From JAYZDF01 sp036337945 (lineage in GTDB: Bacteria; Myxococcota; Kuafuiibacteriia; Kuafuiibacteriales; Kuafuiibacteriaceae), in NCBI GenBank assembly GCA_036337945.1, contig JAYZDF010000068.1, positions 1-38,469 on the forward strand: a stretch of DNA of 38,469 nt, in the 5' to 3' direction. Positions 24,512 to 32,358 of this stretch are shown here, piece after piece; positions within the stretch are counted from its first letter, which is position 1; each line of letters opens with the position of its first letter. The translations under genes and the position numbers were made by a program. The notes beneath the pieces are model-generated. The model saw nothing but the letters and a program-made list of their open reading frames with translations, did no database searches and was not told where the DNA came from.

Positions 24512-25290
24512 CCCAAGCGGTCCCCGTAATTGATAAGGTCTTGTAGTCGTTGCAGGACAGTTAAACTTCGATCAAGATTAGGATTGTCTTGCGGTTCGGT
24601 CAAATCATGCTGGGGATCTTCGTTCTCTGAACTTGCGAGATCCAGCAGAACTGTGCTCGGGTTTGTTGTTGCTGCGAGGCTTAGGCCTGCCGCCATATCT
24701 TGGGGCGCTAGTTTTACTCGACGCTGCTCAGTTGCAAGGTCTTCAGTAAGTATTAGAGAAGCCGCTTCATAGGCTTTCTCCAGAGGTGAGTCTATTGCTT
24801 CAATTCGAGCGAGCTCTTTTTCTAGTTTTTGGATATCAGGGGTGGATACCTGCTCGTAGTCTTCTGCTTTGAGATTTCGACTTTCGTGGATTTTTTTCTT
24901 TTGTATTCGTTCAAGTTCTTTGCGGATTTTTGCGAGTTCTTTTCTATGACGTTCGATACTTTCTAACGTAAAGCCTTGCAGCGCCATGAGATGCAGTAAT
25001 TGTTCTGCTTTGTGCTGGAGTTTTTCAGTGTTCTGTGCCCTTTGATCAGTTGCTCGAGACCAAAGAGCACTTTGTTTTCGTTTGGCTGCTTTTCGTCGAG
25101 TTTTCTGTTGTTGCTCTCTGCCCGTGTCGCTGCCAGCGAGCGATTCAGCAATTCGATCAAATTCGTCCGAGCTTGGTTGCTGGGCCTTCAATTGCGTCTT
25201 TTTGCTTTCGGCGGCTTTTTCCGCGGGGTTTTCGCCGTTTTGGATTGCGTTGGTACCTGATCTTGGCCCGTTTGGTCCTTTGACGGCCAT
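24508..25290 (-). CDS. Coiled-coil protein of unknown function, antisense within the type III locus
   Basis: A 260-residue hydrophilic protein with no signal peptide. Residues 1-80 are Lys/Gln/Ser-rich and probably disordered. Residues about 85-170 are strongly helical and charged with heptad-like spacing (HRKELAKIRKELERIQKKK; DIQKLEKELARIEAID). The C-terminal 90 residues are acidic and mixed. The disordered N-terminus followed by a coiled coil is a layout shared by many type III secreted or scaffold proteins (needle-tip, ruler and stalk proteins). It is the first gene of a two-gene minus-strand unit and starts only 58 bases from the divergent sctU start, so the promoters must be close together or overlapping. 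Confidence 0.75.
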   Translation of the reverse strand: MAVKGPNGPRSGTNAIQNGENPAEKAAESKKTQLKAQQPSSDEFDRIAESLAGSDTGREQQQKTRRKAAKRKQSALWSRATDQRAQNTEKLQHKAEQLLHLMALQGFTLESIERHRKELAKIRKELERIQKKKIHESRNLKAEDYEQVSTPDIQKLEKELARIEAIDSPLEKAYEAASLILTEDLATEQRRVKLAPQDMAAGLSLAATTNPSTVLLDLASSENEDPQHDLTEPQDNPNLDRSLTVLQRLQDLINYGDRLG

Positions 25291-25348
25291 ATATTTCCGA
25301 TTAACATGGCTAGGACAATTATGAAATGTGGGCTAGCTTGTTTCTCAA

Positions 25349-26542
25349 GTGGGCGGCGAGAGCGGCGAGAAAACGGAGGAAGCGACCCCGGAAAAACTCC
25401 GTAAGTCAAAAGAAGAGGGGCAGGTACCGAAAAGTCAGGACTTTGTCGGTGCTTTAGGTTTTGCCGGAGGCTTTTTTACCTTAGCTGGCCTTATCGGGTA
25501 CGTCGGTAATCAACTTATCGAGTACACGCGAGCAGCGATTGATGCTGCTGTGACAAGACCTTCCGAGGCGGTCATTGCAAAACTTTTTGAAGATGCCATT
25601 CCCCTCCTGCTGCAACTGACTTTGCCCGTAGCTGGAATTGTTTTTGTTCTAGGGATTTTCTCGAATGTGGTTCAGACCGGCTTTTTTGTCGCTTTCAAGG
25701 CCGTGATACCTAAAGTTGAGAAACTGAATCCCATACAAGGGCTCAAAGGCCTCTTCAAAATGAAGAAGTTTATCGAGCTTCTTAAGAACCTCGTTAAGAT
25801 GGCGGTCGTTACCTACGTGGCTTGGGATATTATGACTGCTGCACTTGCTGACATGGTTCTCGTCGTAAGCCAGCCATTCGAAAATGCGCTTGAATTCGGT
25901 GCAGGTTTACTGACAGAGTTTATGATCAAAGTAACTGCGGTGTTTATTATTATTGGCGTAGTTGATCTCATCATTGCTCGAAAACAATTCGCCAAAGAAA
26001 TGATGATGTCGAAGCACGACGTGAAACAAGAGTACAAACAGATGGAAGGTGATCCGCAGGTCAAAGGTCAGCGAAAACAACTGGCTCACGAGTTGCTTTT
26101 TTCGGGAAGTCAGGAGAACGTTAAGAACGCAGACGCCGTTATCGTGAATCCAGCTCATATTGCAGTCGCCATTAAGTTCGACAAAGAGAAAGACAAGGCG
26201 CCCAAGGTGGTAGCCAAAGGTATGCGTAAGCATGCGGAAAAAATTAAGGAGATTGCAAAGCACTACGGCGTTCCAATTTTGCGCAACGTTCCGTTGGCTC
26301 AAGCGCTCAACAAACTTGAGATTGATGAGGAAATTCCTGAAGAACTTTTTGAAGCCGTCGCTGAAGTTCTCGCCTTTGTTTACAAGATCAGAGAAGAACA
26401 AGAGACCAAGAACAAAGGTTCGACCAAGCGGCCAGATGTTCGCGGCGCACCAGCAGCTCCGTTACAAGTCAAATCAGATGGCAGCGCTAGTAAGGGTAAT
26501 AACGATAAAAAGCCTCGAGGGGCAGGTCGACTCAAAGGGTAG
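25349..26542 (+). CDS. sctU: Type III export switch protein SctU (FlhB/YscU family)
   Basis: A 397-residue inner-membrane protein controlling substrate class. The start ESGEKTEEATPEKLRKSKEEGQ (split before the last residues) is the universal SctU/FlhB opening. Four membrane segments follow (about 33-55, 86-106, 150-175, 188-210), with the LNPIQGLKGLF loop between. In the cytoplasmic domain the autocleavage site reads N267-P268-A269-H270 instead of the usual NPTH. The context (ADAVIVNPAHIAVAI) is otherwise canonical. The final 50 residues are a Lys/Gly/Pro-rich tail. The start codon is GTG, in a 58-base intergenic region shared with a divergent gene. Confidence 0.94.
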   Translation: MGGESGEKTEEATPEKLRKSKEEGQVPKSQDFVGALGFAGGFFTLAGLIGYVGNQLIEYTRAAIDAAVTRPSEAVIAKLFEDAIPLLLQLTLPVAGIVFVLGIFSNVVQTGFFVAFKAVIPKVEKLNPIQGLKGLFKMKKFIELLKNLVKMAVVTYVAWDIMTAALADMVLVVSQPFENALEFGAGLLTEFMIKVTAVFIIIGVVDLIIARKQFAKEMMMSKHDVKQEYKQMEGDPQVKGQRKQLAHELLFSGSQENVKNADAVIVNPAHIAVAIKFDKEKDKAPKVVAKGMRKHAEKIKEIAKHYGVPILRNVPLAQALNKLEIDEEIPEELFEAVAEVLAFVYKIREEQETKNKGSTKRPDVRGAPAAPLQVKSDGSASKGNNDKKPRGAGRLKG

Positions 26543-26587
26543 TGGCGAAGTTTTCGCTTGAATGTCATGATATGAGCACCAAGTCAG

Positions 26588-26604
26588 CGTTGTCGCCGAC
26601 AACG
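26588..26604. promoter_or_regulatory. Perfect palindrome just upstream of a ribosome-binding site
   Basis: CGTTGTCG-C-CGACAACG is a perfect inverted repeat with a single central base. It lies six bases before the GGAGG ribosome site (26611-26615) of the gene at 26629 and 45 bases after sctU. It may be an operator or a small hairpin affecting translation. No T-tract follows. Confidence 0.45.
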
Positions 26605-26628
26605 ATAGGTGGAGGATTATAAACTTCT

Positions 26629-27087
26629 ATGGCGGACATTAAAGCAAAATGGCCCTGGCCAGCCAATGCAGGCTTAGTTGGGACCTATCCAGATGAGGTT
26701 AAGGCGCTTCAACGACGGATCGAGAAAAATCCGCAGGCCTCTCCTATGCCAGAGTTGGCGCCGACGAACTTTCTCACACCTAATCGTAACAGTGAGGCAC
26801 TTCGTATAGGCGGGCCGCCTATAGAAGATGACCCCTCGACGGACGCGACCGCGTTTCGCCTTACGCACGTTGTTTTTCGTAAGGTGTTAAGCCGGGCACG
26901 CCGCCAGTCAGCGGTTCTATTCGATGACGCCGTTCAGGACGCTCCGTTATCAGGGCAACCCGCCGCTCGTCGTGAGCAGATGCAAAGGATGCTTCGGCGT
27001 GAGCAGAAAATGTTAGAAATTCTGGATAGATACAACGGCTTAGCTGAAGATGTCTATATGAGGCTTCTCGCATCATCGAAAGGATAG
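26629..27087 (+). CDS. Unknown protein in the type III locus
   Basis: Not recognised. A 152-residue soluble protein. The N-terminal half is Pro-rich and probably loosely folded (KWPWPANAG; MPELAPTNFLTP). The C-terminal half (about 80-152) is helical and Arg/Gln-rich: FRLTHVVFRKVLSRARRQS, REQMQRMLRREQKMLEILDRY. No signal peptide is present. The GGAGG ribosome site stands 13 bases before the ATG, rather far. It lies between sctU and a SycD-like chaperone gene that starts 12 bases after its stop, so it is probably a co-expressed structural, gatekeeper or chaperone-bound component. No specific function can be assigned. Confidence 0.75.
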   Translation: MADIKAKWPWPANAGLVGTYPDEVKALQRRIEKNPQASPMPELAPTNFLTPNRNSEALRIGGPPIEDDPSTDATAFRLTHVVFRKVLSRARRQSAVLFDDAVQDAPLSGQPAARREQMQRMLRREQKMLEILDRYNGLAEDVYMRLLASSKG

Positions 27088-27099
27088 TAGAACTTCCCT

Positions 27100-27633
27100 G
27101 TGGCTGACCAAGGACCTATGATTGCCCTCGGAGGCGAAAAGGCGCTCACAAAGCGCGGAATAGATGCGCCGGGTGCTTCTTATGATGAATACGTACAGAA
27201 ATGGGCCTCAGGTGAGCAAACCCTAAAGCAAATCAAAGATTACAGTACGGACGACCTGTACCAAATCGCCCAACATGCTTACACCCTGTATCTCAATGGC
27301 AAGTTTCGCGATGCACAAACGATTTTTGAAGGTCTTGTCGCGATAGATCCCAAGAGTGATTATTATTACCGCGCGCTCGGCGTTGTATATCATCGCAGGG
27401 GCGACGCAGAACGCGCGATTCGGCAATTCAATCATGCAATTAAGGTTAACCCGCAAAGTATTGCAGCGTATGTCAATCGCGCTGAAGTTCATATCAGCCG
27501 TCGAGATACGGTTAGTGCCCTTGGAGATCTCAATCAGGCTATCCAGCTTAGCTCCAGTCGTAGTCACCCCCTGTGCCGTAAAGCGAATGCGCTGAGGCGC
27601 CTGCTTTCCCAGCGCGGTCCCGGCTCGTTCTAA
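27100..27633 (+). CDS. SycD/LcrH-like TPR chaperone (first copy)
   Basis: A 177-residue protein with three TPR-like units at about residues 53-150 (AQHAYTLYLNGKFRDAQTIFEGL; YYRALGVVYHRRGDAERAIRQF; AYVNRAEVHISRRDTVSALGDL). The spacing and the first-repeat signature match SycD/LcrH chaperones, which hold hydrophobic translocators of type III systems. The N-terminal 50 residues are an extra, poorly conserved region. The frame begins at a GTG; an ATG at 27118 preceded by AAGGA is an alternative start. The gene stands 260 bases before the Gly/Met-rich gene, which may encode its client. Compare the paralogue at 29355. Confidence 0.82.
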   Translation: MADQGPMIALGGEKALTKRGIDAPGASYDEYVQKWASGEQTLKQIKDYSTDDLYQIAQHAYTLYLNGKFRDAQTIFEGLVAIDPKSDYYYRALGVVYHRRGDAERAIRQFNHAIKVNPQSIAAYVNRAEVHISRRDTVSALGDLNQAIQLSSSRSHPLCRKANALRRLLSQRGPGSF

Positions 27634-27667
27634 TGTAGGACAAGGTAGTCCGTAGTAGTTGTAAGTA

Positions 27668-27695
27668 GCTGATTTCGCAGTAGAATCAGCGTTTT
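27668..27695 (+). terminator. Candidate terminator after the first TPR chaperone gene
   Basis: GCTGATT (27668-27674) and AATCAGC (27684-27690) form a perfect seven-pair stem with a nine-base loop, followed by GTTTT. The T-run is short, so partial termination or a leader hairpin is equally possible. Confidence 0.45.
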
Positions 27696-27755
27696 CGGTT
27701 CTCTAGATCACCAATAATTACGGTTACTTATAAAAAAGACCGAAAAAGAGAAAAA

Positions 27756-27879
27756 ACTCAGCAACTACGTAGGTTTGGATCCGATACACTCTGAGTCGAT
27801 TGGGAAGCGAGAGGTGAGAGTCTCGTTTGCAAAACCCAGTCGAAAATTAGCTAACAAGCGCTTCTTATTAGAAAAGCGC
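27756..27879 (+). promoter_or_regulatory. Structured leader of the Gly/Met-rich gene
   Basis: The 260-base gap before the gene at 27894 contains several nested complementary segments. ACTCAG (27756-27761) pairs with CTGAGT (27791-27796). CGATTGGG (27797-27804) pairs with CCCAGTCG (27835-27842, one G-U), enclosing CGAGA (27808-27812) with TCTCG (27821-27825). GCGCTT (27858-27863) pairs with AAGCGC (27874-27879) immediately before the AAGGA ribosome site. The 5' untranslated RNA is therefore likely folded. A regulatory role is inferred. A possible -10-like TATAAA lies near 27730, without a convincing -35. Confidence 0.45.
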
Positions 27880-27893
27880 GAAGGAAATAACTC

Positions 27894-29186
27894 ATGGGAA
27901 TGAACATAGGTTCCAATAATAATTTGTTTCACTCGCTAGGCTACGCTCAGGGCCTGCAGCAAGGCATTGAATCAGCTCTTGCGGCAAACCCTCATGCAGC
28001 ACTTAGCATGCTCCAAGGTGGTTTCGGTCACTGCGCAACTGGTTTTGGTCAGTTCTCTGGTGCGAATCTTCCTCCGTTCGGACAGATGCCCTCGCCTGGA
28101 ATGATGAGGCCGGTAATGGGTCCAATTTGTGGTGGTGGATACTCTGGTGGTTTTGAACGACTTGATCTCGCCCCCGGAACGAAGAAGGGATTTTTTAGCA
28201 GGCTTTTCAACCGAAAACGAAGAGGCGCCGCAAAACTTGAGAGATTGCTATCTCGCAACCCAACCGCTCGCGCAGCTTTCGAACAAGGTGTTGGCGGTCG
28301 CATCGTTTCTGATGGAAAGAGAGACGGTGTTCTCACTATCCAACGTTTTGCACCTGGTGCACGTCCAGCTCCAATGCCAGGCTTCGCTGCGAACCCAATG
28401 GCAAACAGCGCGATCGGATGCCTCCATGGTATGGAACACTCGGTCATGCGTTCTGCTGGCAAGCTCGGATTGATTGGCGCTGGCGTCGGCGGCGTCGGTG
28501 GTGCTCTGCAAGGGCTCATGATGGGAACAATGATGGGCAATCCCTTTGGCGGTCTTATGATGGGCGGCCTGGGAGGTCTTGTTTCTGGCGGTCTCGGCGG
28601 TGCATCCATGGGCATGATGGGCATGGGCGGCATGGGCATGATGGGCATGGGCGGTGGCCTAGGAATGGGCGGTTTTGGCGCTCTCCCAATGCTTGGCGGC
28701 GGCGGAATGGGTTCTTGGAATCCTCTCGCAATGCCTGGTCGAATCAACAATACGAACCCATTGTACGAAATGGCGCATCAAGGACAGGTTACCGGAGTGA
28801 TGATGGATCCTTCACTAACTGTGGAGGACAAAGTGACCCTTATGTTGATGCTCATTATGAAGAAGATGGACCGCGACATCCAACGTCAGGCGCAGTACAT
28901 CAATGCTATTCAGCAGCAACAGTCTAAGCGTAACGGCAAAGGTAAAGCCTTGGGCGGTTTGGGCACGGCAGCTGGTTTTGCACTTGGTGGACCAATGGGT
29001 GCGAAAGCTGGCGGCGGCGTCGGCGGAAAAATGGGTGGAGGAATGAATTCTCCGTCCATCGATGTCGAAACCATGAAGCTGAAACGAATGATTGATAAAC
29101 GTTCGCAGATGTTCGATATGCTTCGCCAAATCATTGATAAATACAATGAAACGGCCAAGGGTATCATCCAGTCGATTGGTCGATAG
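27894..29186 (+). CDS. Large Gly/Met-rich protein flanked by TPR chaperones; candidate type III translocator or substrate
   Basis: No known family recognised. The 430-residue product has no Sec signal. The N-terminal 75 residues are Gly/Phe/Pro/Met-rich. A basic block FFSRLFNRKRRG lies near 100-111. The central region (about 190-280) is a run of Gly/Met/Leu glycine-zipper-like hydrophobic segments (GLIGAGVGGVGGALQGLMMG and repeats of GMMGMGG). A segment at 305-345 (LTVEDKVTLMLMLIMKKMDRDIQ) and the last 45 residues (METMKLKRMIDKRSQMFDMLR-like) are helical with coiled-coil character. Hydrophobic core plus terminal coiled coils, next to SycD-like genes on both sides, is the layout of translocators such as YopB/IpaB. 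It has a good AAGGA ribosome site and its own strong terminator, suggesting high expression. Confidence 0.8.
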   Translation: MGMNIGSNNNLFHSLGYAQGLQQGIESALAANPHAALSMLQGGFGHCATGFGQFSGANLPPFGQMPSPGMMRPVMGPICGGGYSGGFERLDLAPGTKKGFFSRLFNRKRRGAAKLERLLSRNPTARAAFEQGVGGRIVSDGKRDGVLTIQRFAPGARPAPMPGFAANPMANSAIGCLHGMEHSVMRSAGKLGLIGAGVGGVGGALQGLMMGTMMGNPFGGLMMGGLGGLVSGGLGGASMGMMGMGGMGMMGMGGGLGMGGFGALPMLGGGGMGSWNPLAMPGRINNTNPLYEMAHQGQVTGVMMDPSLTVEDKVTLMLMLIMKKMDRDIQRQAQYINAIQQQQSKRNGKGKALGGLGTAAGFALGGPMGAKAGGGVGGKMGGGMNSPSIDVETMKLKRMIDKRSQMFDMLRQIIDKYNETAKGIIQSIGR

Positions 29187-29239
29187 GAAGCATTTTTTTC
29201 AGGCGGCTTGAGCTTCTGCTTTGGGAGCTTAAAGCCATC

Positions 29240-29276
29240 AAAAAGTCCGGCGAGCGATGCTCTCCGGGCTTTTTTT
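29240..29276 (+). terminator. Strong Rho-independent terminator
   Basis: AAAAAGTCCGG pairs with CCGGGCTTTTT, with an inner GAGC-GAT-GCTC hairpin and seven T residues (29270-29276). It lies 54 bases after the Gly/Met-rich gene and separates it from the second TPR chaperone gene. Confidence 0.88.
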
Positions 29277-29354
29277 CGTCTTTGAAGCAAAAGTGGTCGA
29301 TAATTTTGAGATTTTCTCGGACAGTGATATGAAGGACGGGCACAGAAACGGGCT

Positions 29355-30122
29355 ATGGCGACTAAGAAAATAACAAAAGGCAAGAAGCCAACAACTAAGA
29401 TGTCGACTGAGGAACTCATGGCTAAAAAGAAGCCTGAAGACCTCACCGAGGCGGAAAAAGAGCAGATCCTTGCTGATGTCGACAAAGAACTCGAGAGCAT
29501 GACCGCAGACGATGTCATCAAAGCCGTTGAGCGTGGTGATATTGAGCTCGAATACGTCGATGCACCCAATCCTATCGACAATTTTACGGAAGAAAACTTC
29601 AAGAAATTCCTGTTCGGTAAAATCACTTGGGCGCAGCTCGAGGGAATGACGATGGAGCAAGCGTACGCCATCGCAGAGTTTGGTTACACCATGTACCAAC
29701 AAGGGCGTTATAAAGATTCAAGAACACTCTTCGAAGGCCTGGTCATCGGTAATCCTTACGACCCCTATTTTCATGCCATGCTTGGTGCGATCTATACGAA
29801 GTTGGACATGCACGAAGAAGCGGCTCAAGAATTCTCGATCGCGATCGAGCTGGACCCAGAAGATATAAATTCGTACGTAAACCGTGGAGAACTATTGCTT
29901 CAGCACGGTGAGTTTGAGTACGCAATGGAGGACCTCAAAGCAGCGATTGAACTAGACCCGGAAGGAAAGAATCCCGCTTCACTACGTGCACGCGCTTTAG
30001 CTGCTGCGACCGCGGCCGTTATCAAGGAATTGATTGAGCACAAAGAAGCGGCTGGTGAATCGGGTGATGCGCAACCTAAGCGCGGTGCCAAGAAACCCAA
30101 AGCCCGACCTCCTAAAAAGTAG
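29355..30122 (+). CDS. SycD/LcrH-like TPR chaperone (second copy)
   Basis: A 255-residue protein with three TPR units at about residues 107-205 (AIAEFGYTMYQQGRYKDSRTLFEGL; FHAMLGAIYTKLDMHEEAAQEF; SYVNRGELLLQHGEFEYAMEDL, in pieces). These are close in sequence and register to the copy at 27100, so the two are paralogues. The N-terminal 95 residues are charged and Lys/Glu-rich, and the C-terminal 30 residues are a basic Lys/Pro/Ala tail; both extensions are absent from classical 160-residue SycD. The gene is preceded by a strong terminator and therefore needs its own promoter. It is followed by sctV after 21 bases. Confidence 0.84.
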   Translation: MATKKITKGKKPTTKMSTEELMAKKKPEDLTEAEKEQILADVDKELESMTADDVIKAVERGDIELEYVDAPNPIDNFTEENFKKFLFGKITWAQLEGMTMEQAYAIAEFGYTMYQQGRYKDSRTLFEGLVIGNPYDPYFHAMLGAIYTKLDMHEEAAQEFSIAIELDPEDINSYVNRGELLLQHGEFEYAMEDLKAAIELDPEGKNPASLRARALAAATAAVIKELIEHKEAAGESGDAQPKRGAKKPKARPPKK

Positions 30123-30143
30123 TTGTCGCGACGCTAGTTGCGT

Positions 30144-32303
30144 ATGAAAAATTTCATAGCAGTTTTAACAACCGGCGACCTGAGCCAAACAATTGGTCGT
30201 TACTCCGACCTTTTGATGGCGGGACTCGTCGTCACCATCATTTCGATGCTCATCATACCGGTTCCTCCGGTAGCGCTCGATTTGCTGATTGTCCTGAACA
30301 TGTCGATTTCGGTCCTGTTGCTGCTGCTCGCTATTTATATCCCTAACGCGCTTCAGATCGCGTCTTTTCCCTCCCTACTACTAATTACAACGTTGTTTCG
30401 ACTGGCACTAAACGTGTCCTCCACTCGGTTGATTTTGCTCACAGCTAAGGCGGGTGACGTAATTAAGGCGTTCGGTGATTTCGTCGTCCAAGGGAATTTG
30501 GTCGTTGGTATAGTCATCTTCTTGATTCTCACAATCATTAATTTCTTGGTGATTACGAAAGGTGCCGAGCGTGTTGCAGAAGTTGCAGCTCGATTCACCC
30601 TTGACGCCATGCCCGGTAAGCAAATGTCGATTGACGCCGACTTACGAGCGGGTGCGCTTGATATGGATGAGGCGCGAAAGAAGCGAAACGATCTGAGTCG
30701 TGAATCCCAGCTTTTTGGCTCCATGGACGGTGCGATGAAATTCGTCAAAGGAGATTCGATTGCGGGTCTGATCATCACCGCAATCAATATTATCGCTGGT
30801 ATTGTGATTGGTACATCGATGCTTGAAATGACCGCAGCGGATGCGTTGCGGGTATTTGCAATTCTTACCATTGGTGATGGTCTAGTATCTCAGATTCCCG
30901 CTCTGCTCATTGCGATCACTGCTGGTCTCATTGTGACCCGCGTTGCGTCAGAAGAAGAAAGCCAGCATCTTGGTAAAGACATCGCATATCAACTTCTTGC
31001 TCAACCTCGTGCATTTGTCATTGCAGCAACTTTGATGATTCTGTTGGGCCTTGTACCTGGTCTCCCGACGATTCCATTCTTTGTTCTTGCTATGCTTTCT
31101 GGTGGAATCGGATATGGCCTCATTCGAACCAAGAAGCTCAAAGCCGAAGGTCGGCTCATGCCGCAAGATGACGAGATGGGCGTCACAGACGAGCAGGCAA
31201 AAGAGCAGCGAGACAAACGAATCCAAGCGCAGAAAATGCAAGAAGGTCAATCGCAACAAATGCTGCCATTGGTGACGCCAATTGCACTTGAGGTTGCCGC
31301 TGACCTTATTCCTCTGGTGGAAGACGCCGGCGAAGGAAGCCGTTTTCTTGGGGAGATGGTCCCCATGATGCGCGATGGTCTCTTCTACGAACTTGGCGTA
31401 CGATTTCCCGGTATACGAGTTCGGGGTAACGAAACAGACATGCCCGCGGGCAGTTACCTCATCATGGTCAATGAAATTCCTCTAGTTATGGGTACCGTGA
31501 ACATTGACAAGGTGCTCGTAAACGATACGGCTGAACGACTCAGGCTTTTGAATATCGAGGGTGAAACCGCGACCAATCCCGCCAATAACAATGAATGCGC
31601 TTGGATTGATGCTGAATACAAAGATGTAGCAGAGCAGGCCGGACTCACGACTTGGGATGCTGCTGGTTATATTGTCTTACATCTGTCGAGTGTTCTCAGA
31701 AAGAATGCCTCCGAATTTGTAGGTATCCAGGAAGTGATGAACATGCTCGAGCAGTTGGAGCAAGCATTCCCAGCATTGGTGAAAGAGACTGTTCCAAAGG
31801 TCGTTTCCCCATTCCAACTGACTGACATTTTACGAAGACTAGTTGAAGAGGAGATACAAATCCGCGATTTGCGCTCTATTCTTCAGTCTCTTGCCGAATG
31901 GGGCCAGGTTGAACATGACACCGTCATGCTCACTGAATATGTTCGTTCGGCTCTCAAGCGTTACATCAGCCATAAATATACTCGAGGTCAAAATACGCTG
32001 ATCGTGTATCTATTGGACCCTCAAATAGAAGAGACTGTGCGGTCCTCAATTCAGCATACCTCTTCCGGAAGTTACCTGGCGTTGGAGCCCGAAATTACCC
32101 AAGAGATCTTGTCGGCAGTGCGAACTGAAGTCGGTTCTCTTCCACCAACCGCTCAAAATCCGGTGATATTGACAACCATGGAGATTCGTCGATATTTCAG
32201 AAAGCTCGTAGAACTTGAATTTCCGCATCTGGCGGTTCTTTCTTACCAAGAATTATCCCCGGACATGAATATTCAGCCGATTGCGCGTATTTCTCTCGAC
32301 TAA
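30144..32303 (+). CDS. sctV: Type III export gate protein SctV (FlhA/LcrD family)
   Basis: A 719-residue inner-membrane protein forming the nonameric gate that receives substrates and chaperones. The N-terminal half has about eight membrane segments and the family signature region (LLITTLFRLALNVSSTRLIL, near residues 73-92). MPGKQMSIDADLRAGALD follows, then the cytoplasmic FHIPEP loop. The C-terminal cytoplasmic domain (about 370-719) ends with the usual strand-rich block before ISLD. I selected the ATG at 30144; the frame also opens at a TTG six bases earlier. It is the last gene of the locus, 55 bases before alaS on the same strand. Confidence 0.94.
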   Translation: MKNFIAVLTTGDLSQTIGRYSDLLMAGLVVTIISMLIIPVPPVALDLLIVLNMSISVLLLLLAIYIPNALQIASFPSLLLITTLFRLALNVSSTRLILLTAKAGDVIKAFGDFVVQGNLVVGIVIFLILTIINFLVITKGAERVAEVAARFTLDAMPGKQMSIDADLRAGALDMDEARKKRNDLSRESQLFGSMDGAMKFVKGDSIAGLIITAINIIAGIVIGTSMLEMTAADALRVFAILTIGDGLVSQIPALLIAITAGLIVTRVASEEESQHLGKDIAYQLLAQPRAFVIAATLMILLGLVPGLPTIPFFVLAMLSGGIGYGLIRTKKLKAEGRLMPQDDEMGVTDEQAKEQRDKRIQAQKMQEGQSQQMLPLVTPIALEVAADLIPLVEDAGEGSRFLGEMVPMMRDGLFYELGVRFPGIRVRGNETDMPAGSYLIMVNEIPLVMGTVNIDKVLVNDTAERLRLLNIEGETATNPANNNECAWIDAEYKDVAEQAGLTTWDAAGYIVLHLSSVLRKNASEFVGIQEVMNMLEQLEQAFPALVKETVPKVVSPFQLTDILRRLVEEEIQIRDLRSILQSLAEWGQVEHDTVMLTEYVRSALKRYISHKYTRGQNTLIVYLLDPQIEETVRSSIQHTSSGSYLALEPEITQEILSAVRTEVGSLPPTAQNPVILTTMEIRRYFRKLVELEFPHLAVLSYQELSPDMNIQPIARISLD

Positions 32304-32358
32304 GTCTGCTAATTCTTTATTCGCACCTCGCGCACGCTCTGGTATAGCCGACAACAGC

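Noticed and set aside
28049..28750. Minus-strand open frame of 233 codons, Pro/Arg-rich
   Set aside because: It is antisense to the Gly/Met-rich gene. The Pro-rich composition is the direct complement of Gly codons, and no family pattern or ribosome site is present.
28910..29671. Minus-strand open frame of 253 codons across the end of the Gly/Met-rich gene and the second TPR gene
   Set aside because: It crosses the strong terminator at 29240-29276, opposes two better supported genes, and has low-complexity Ser/Leu composition.
15740..32303. Interpretation as a flagellar export operon
   Set aside because: No hook, rod, basal-ring, filament or motor genes are present. SctQ has two SpoA domains in one chain, and SycD-like translocator chaperones are present. 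The FliO-like gene keeps some doubt open.
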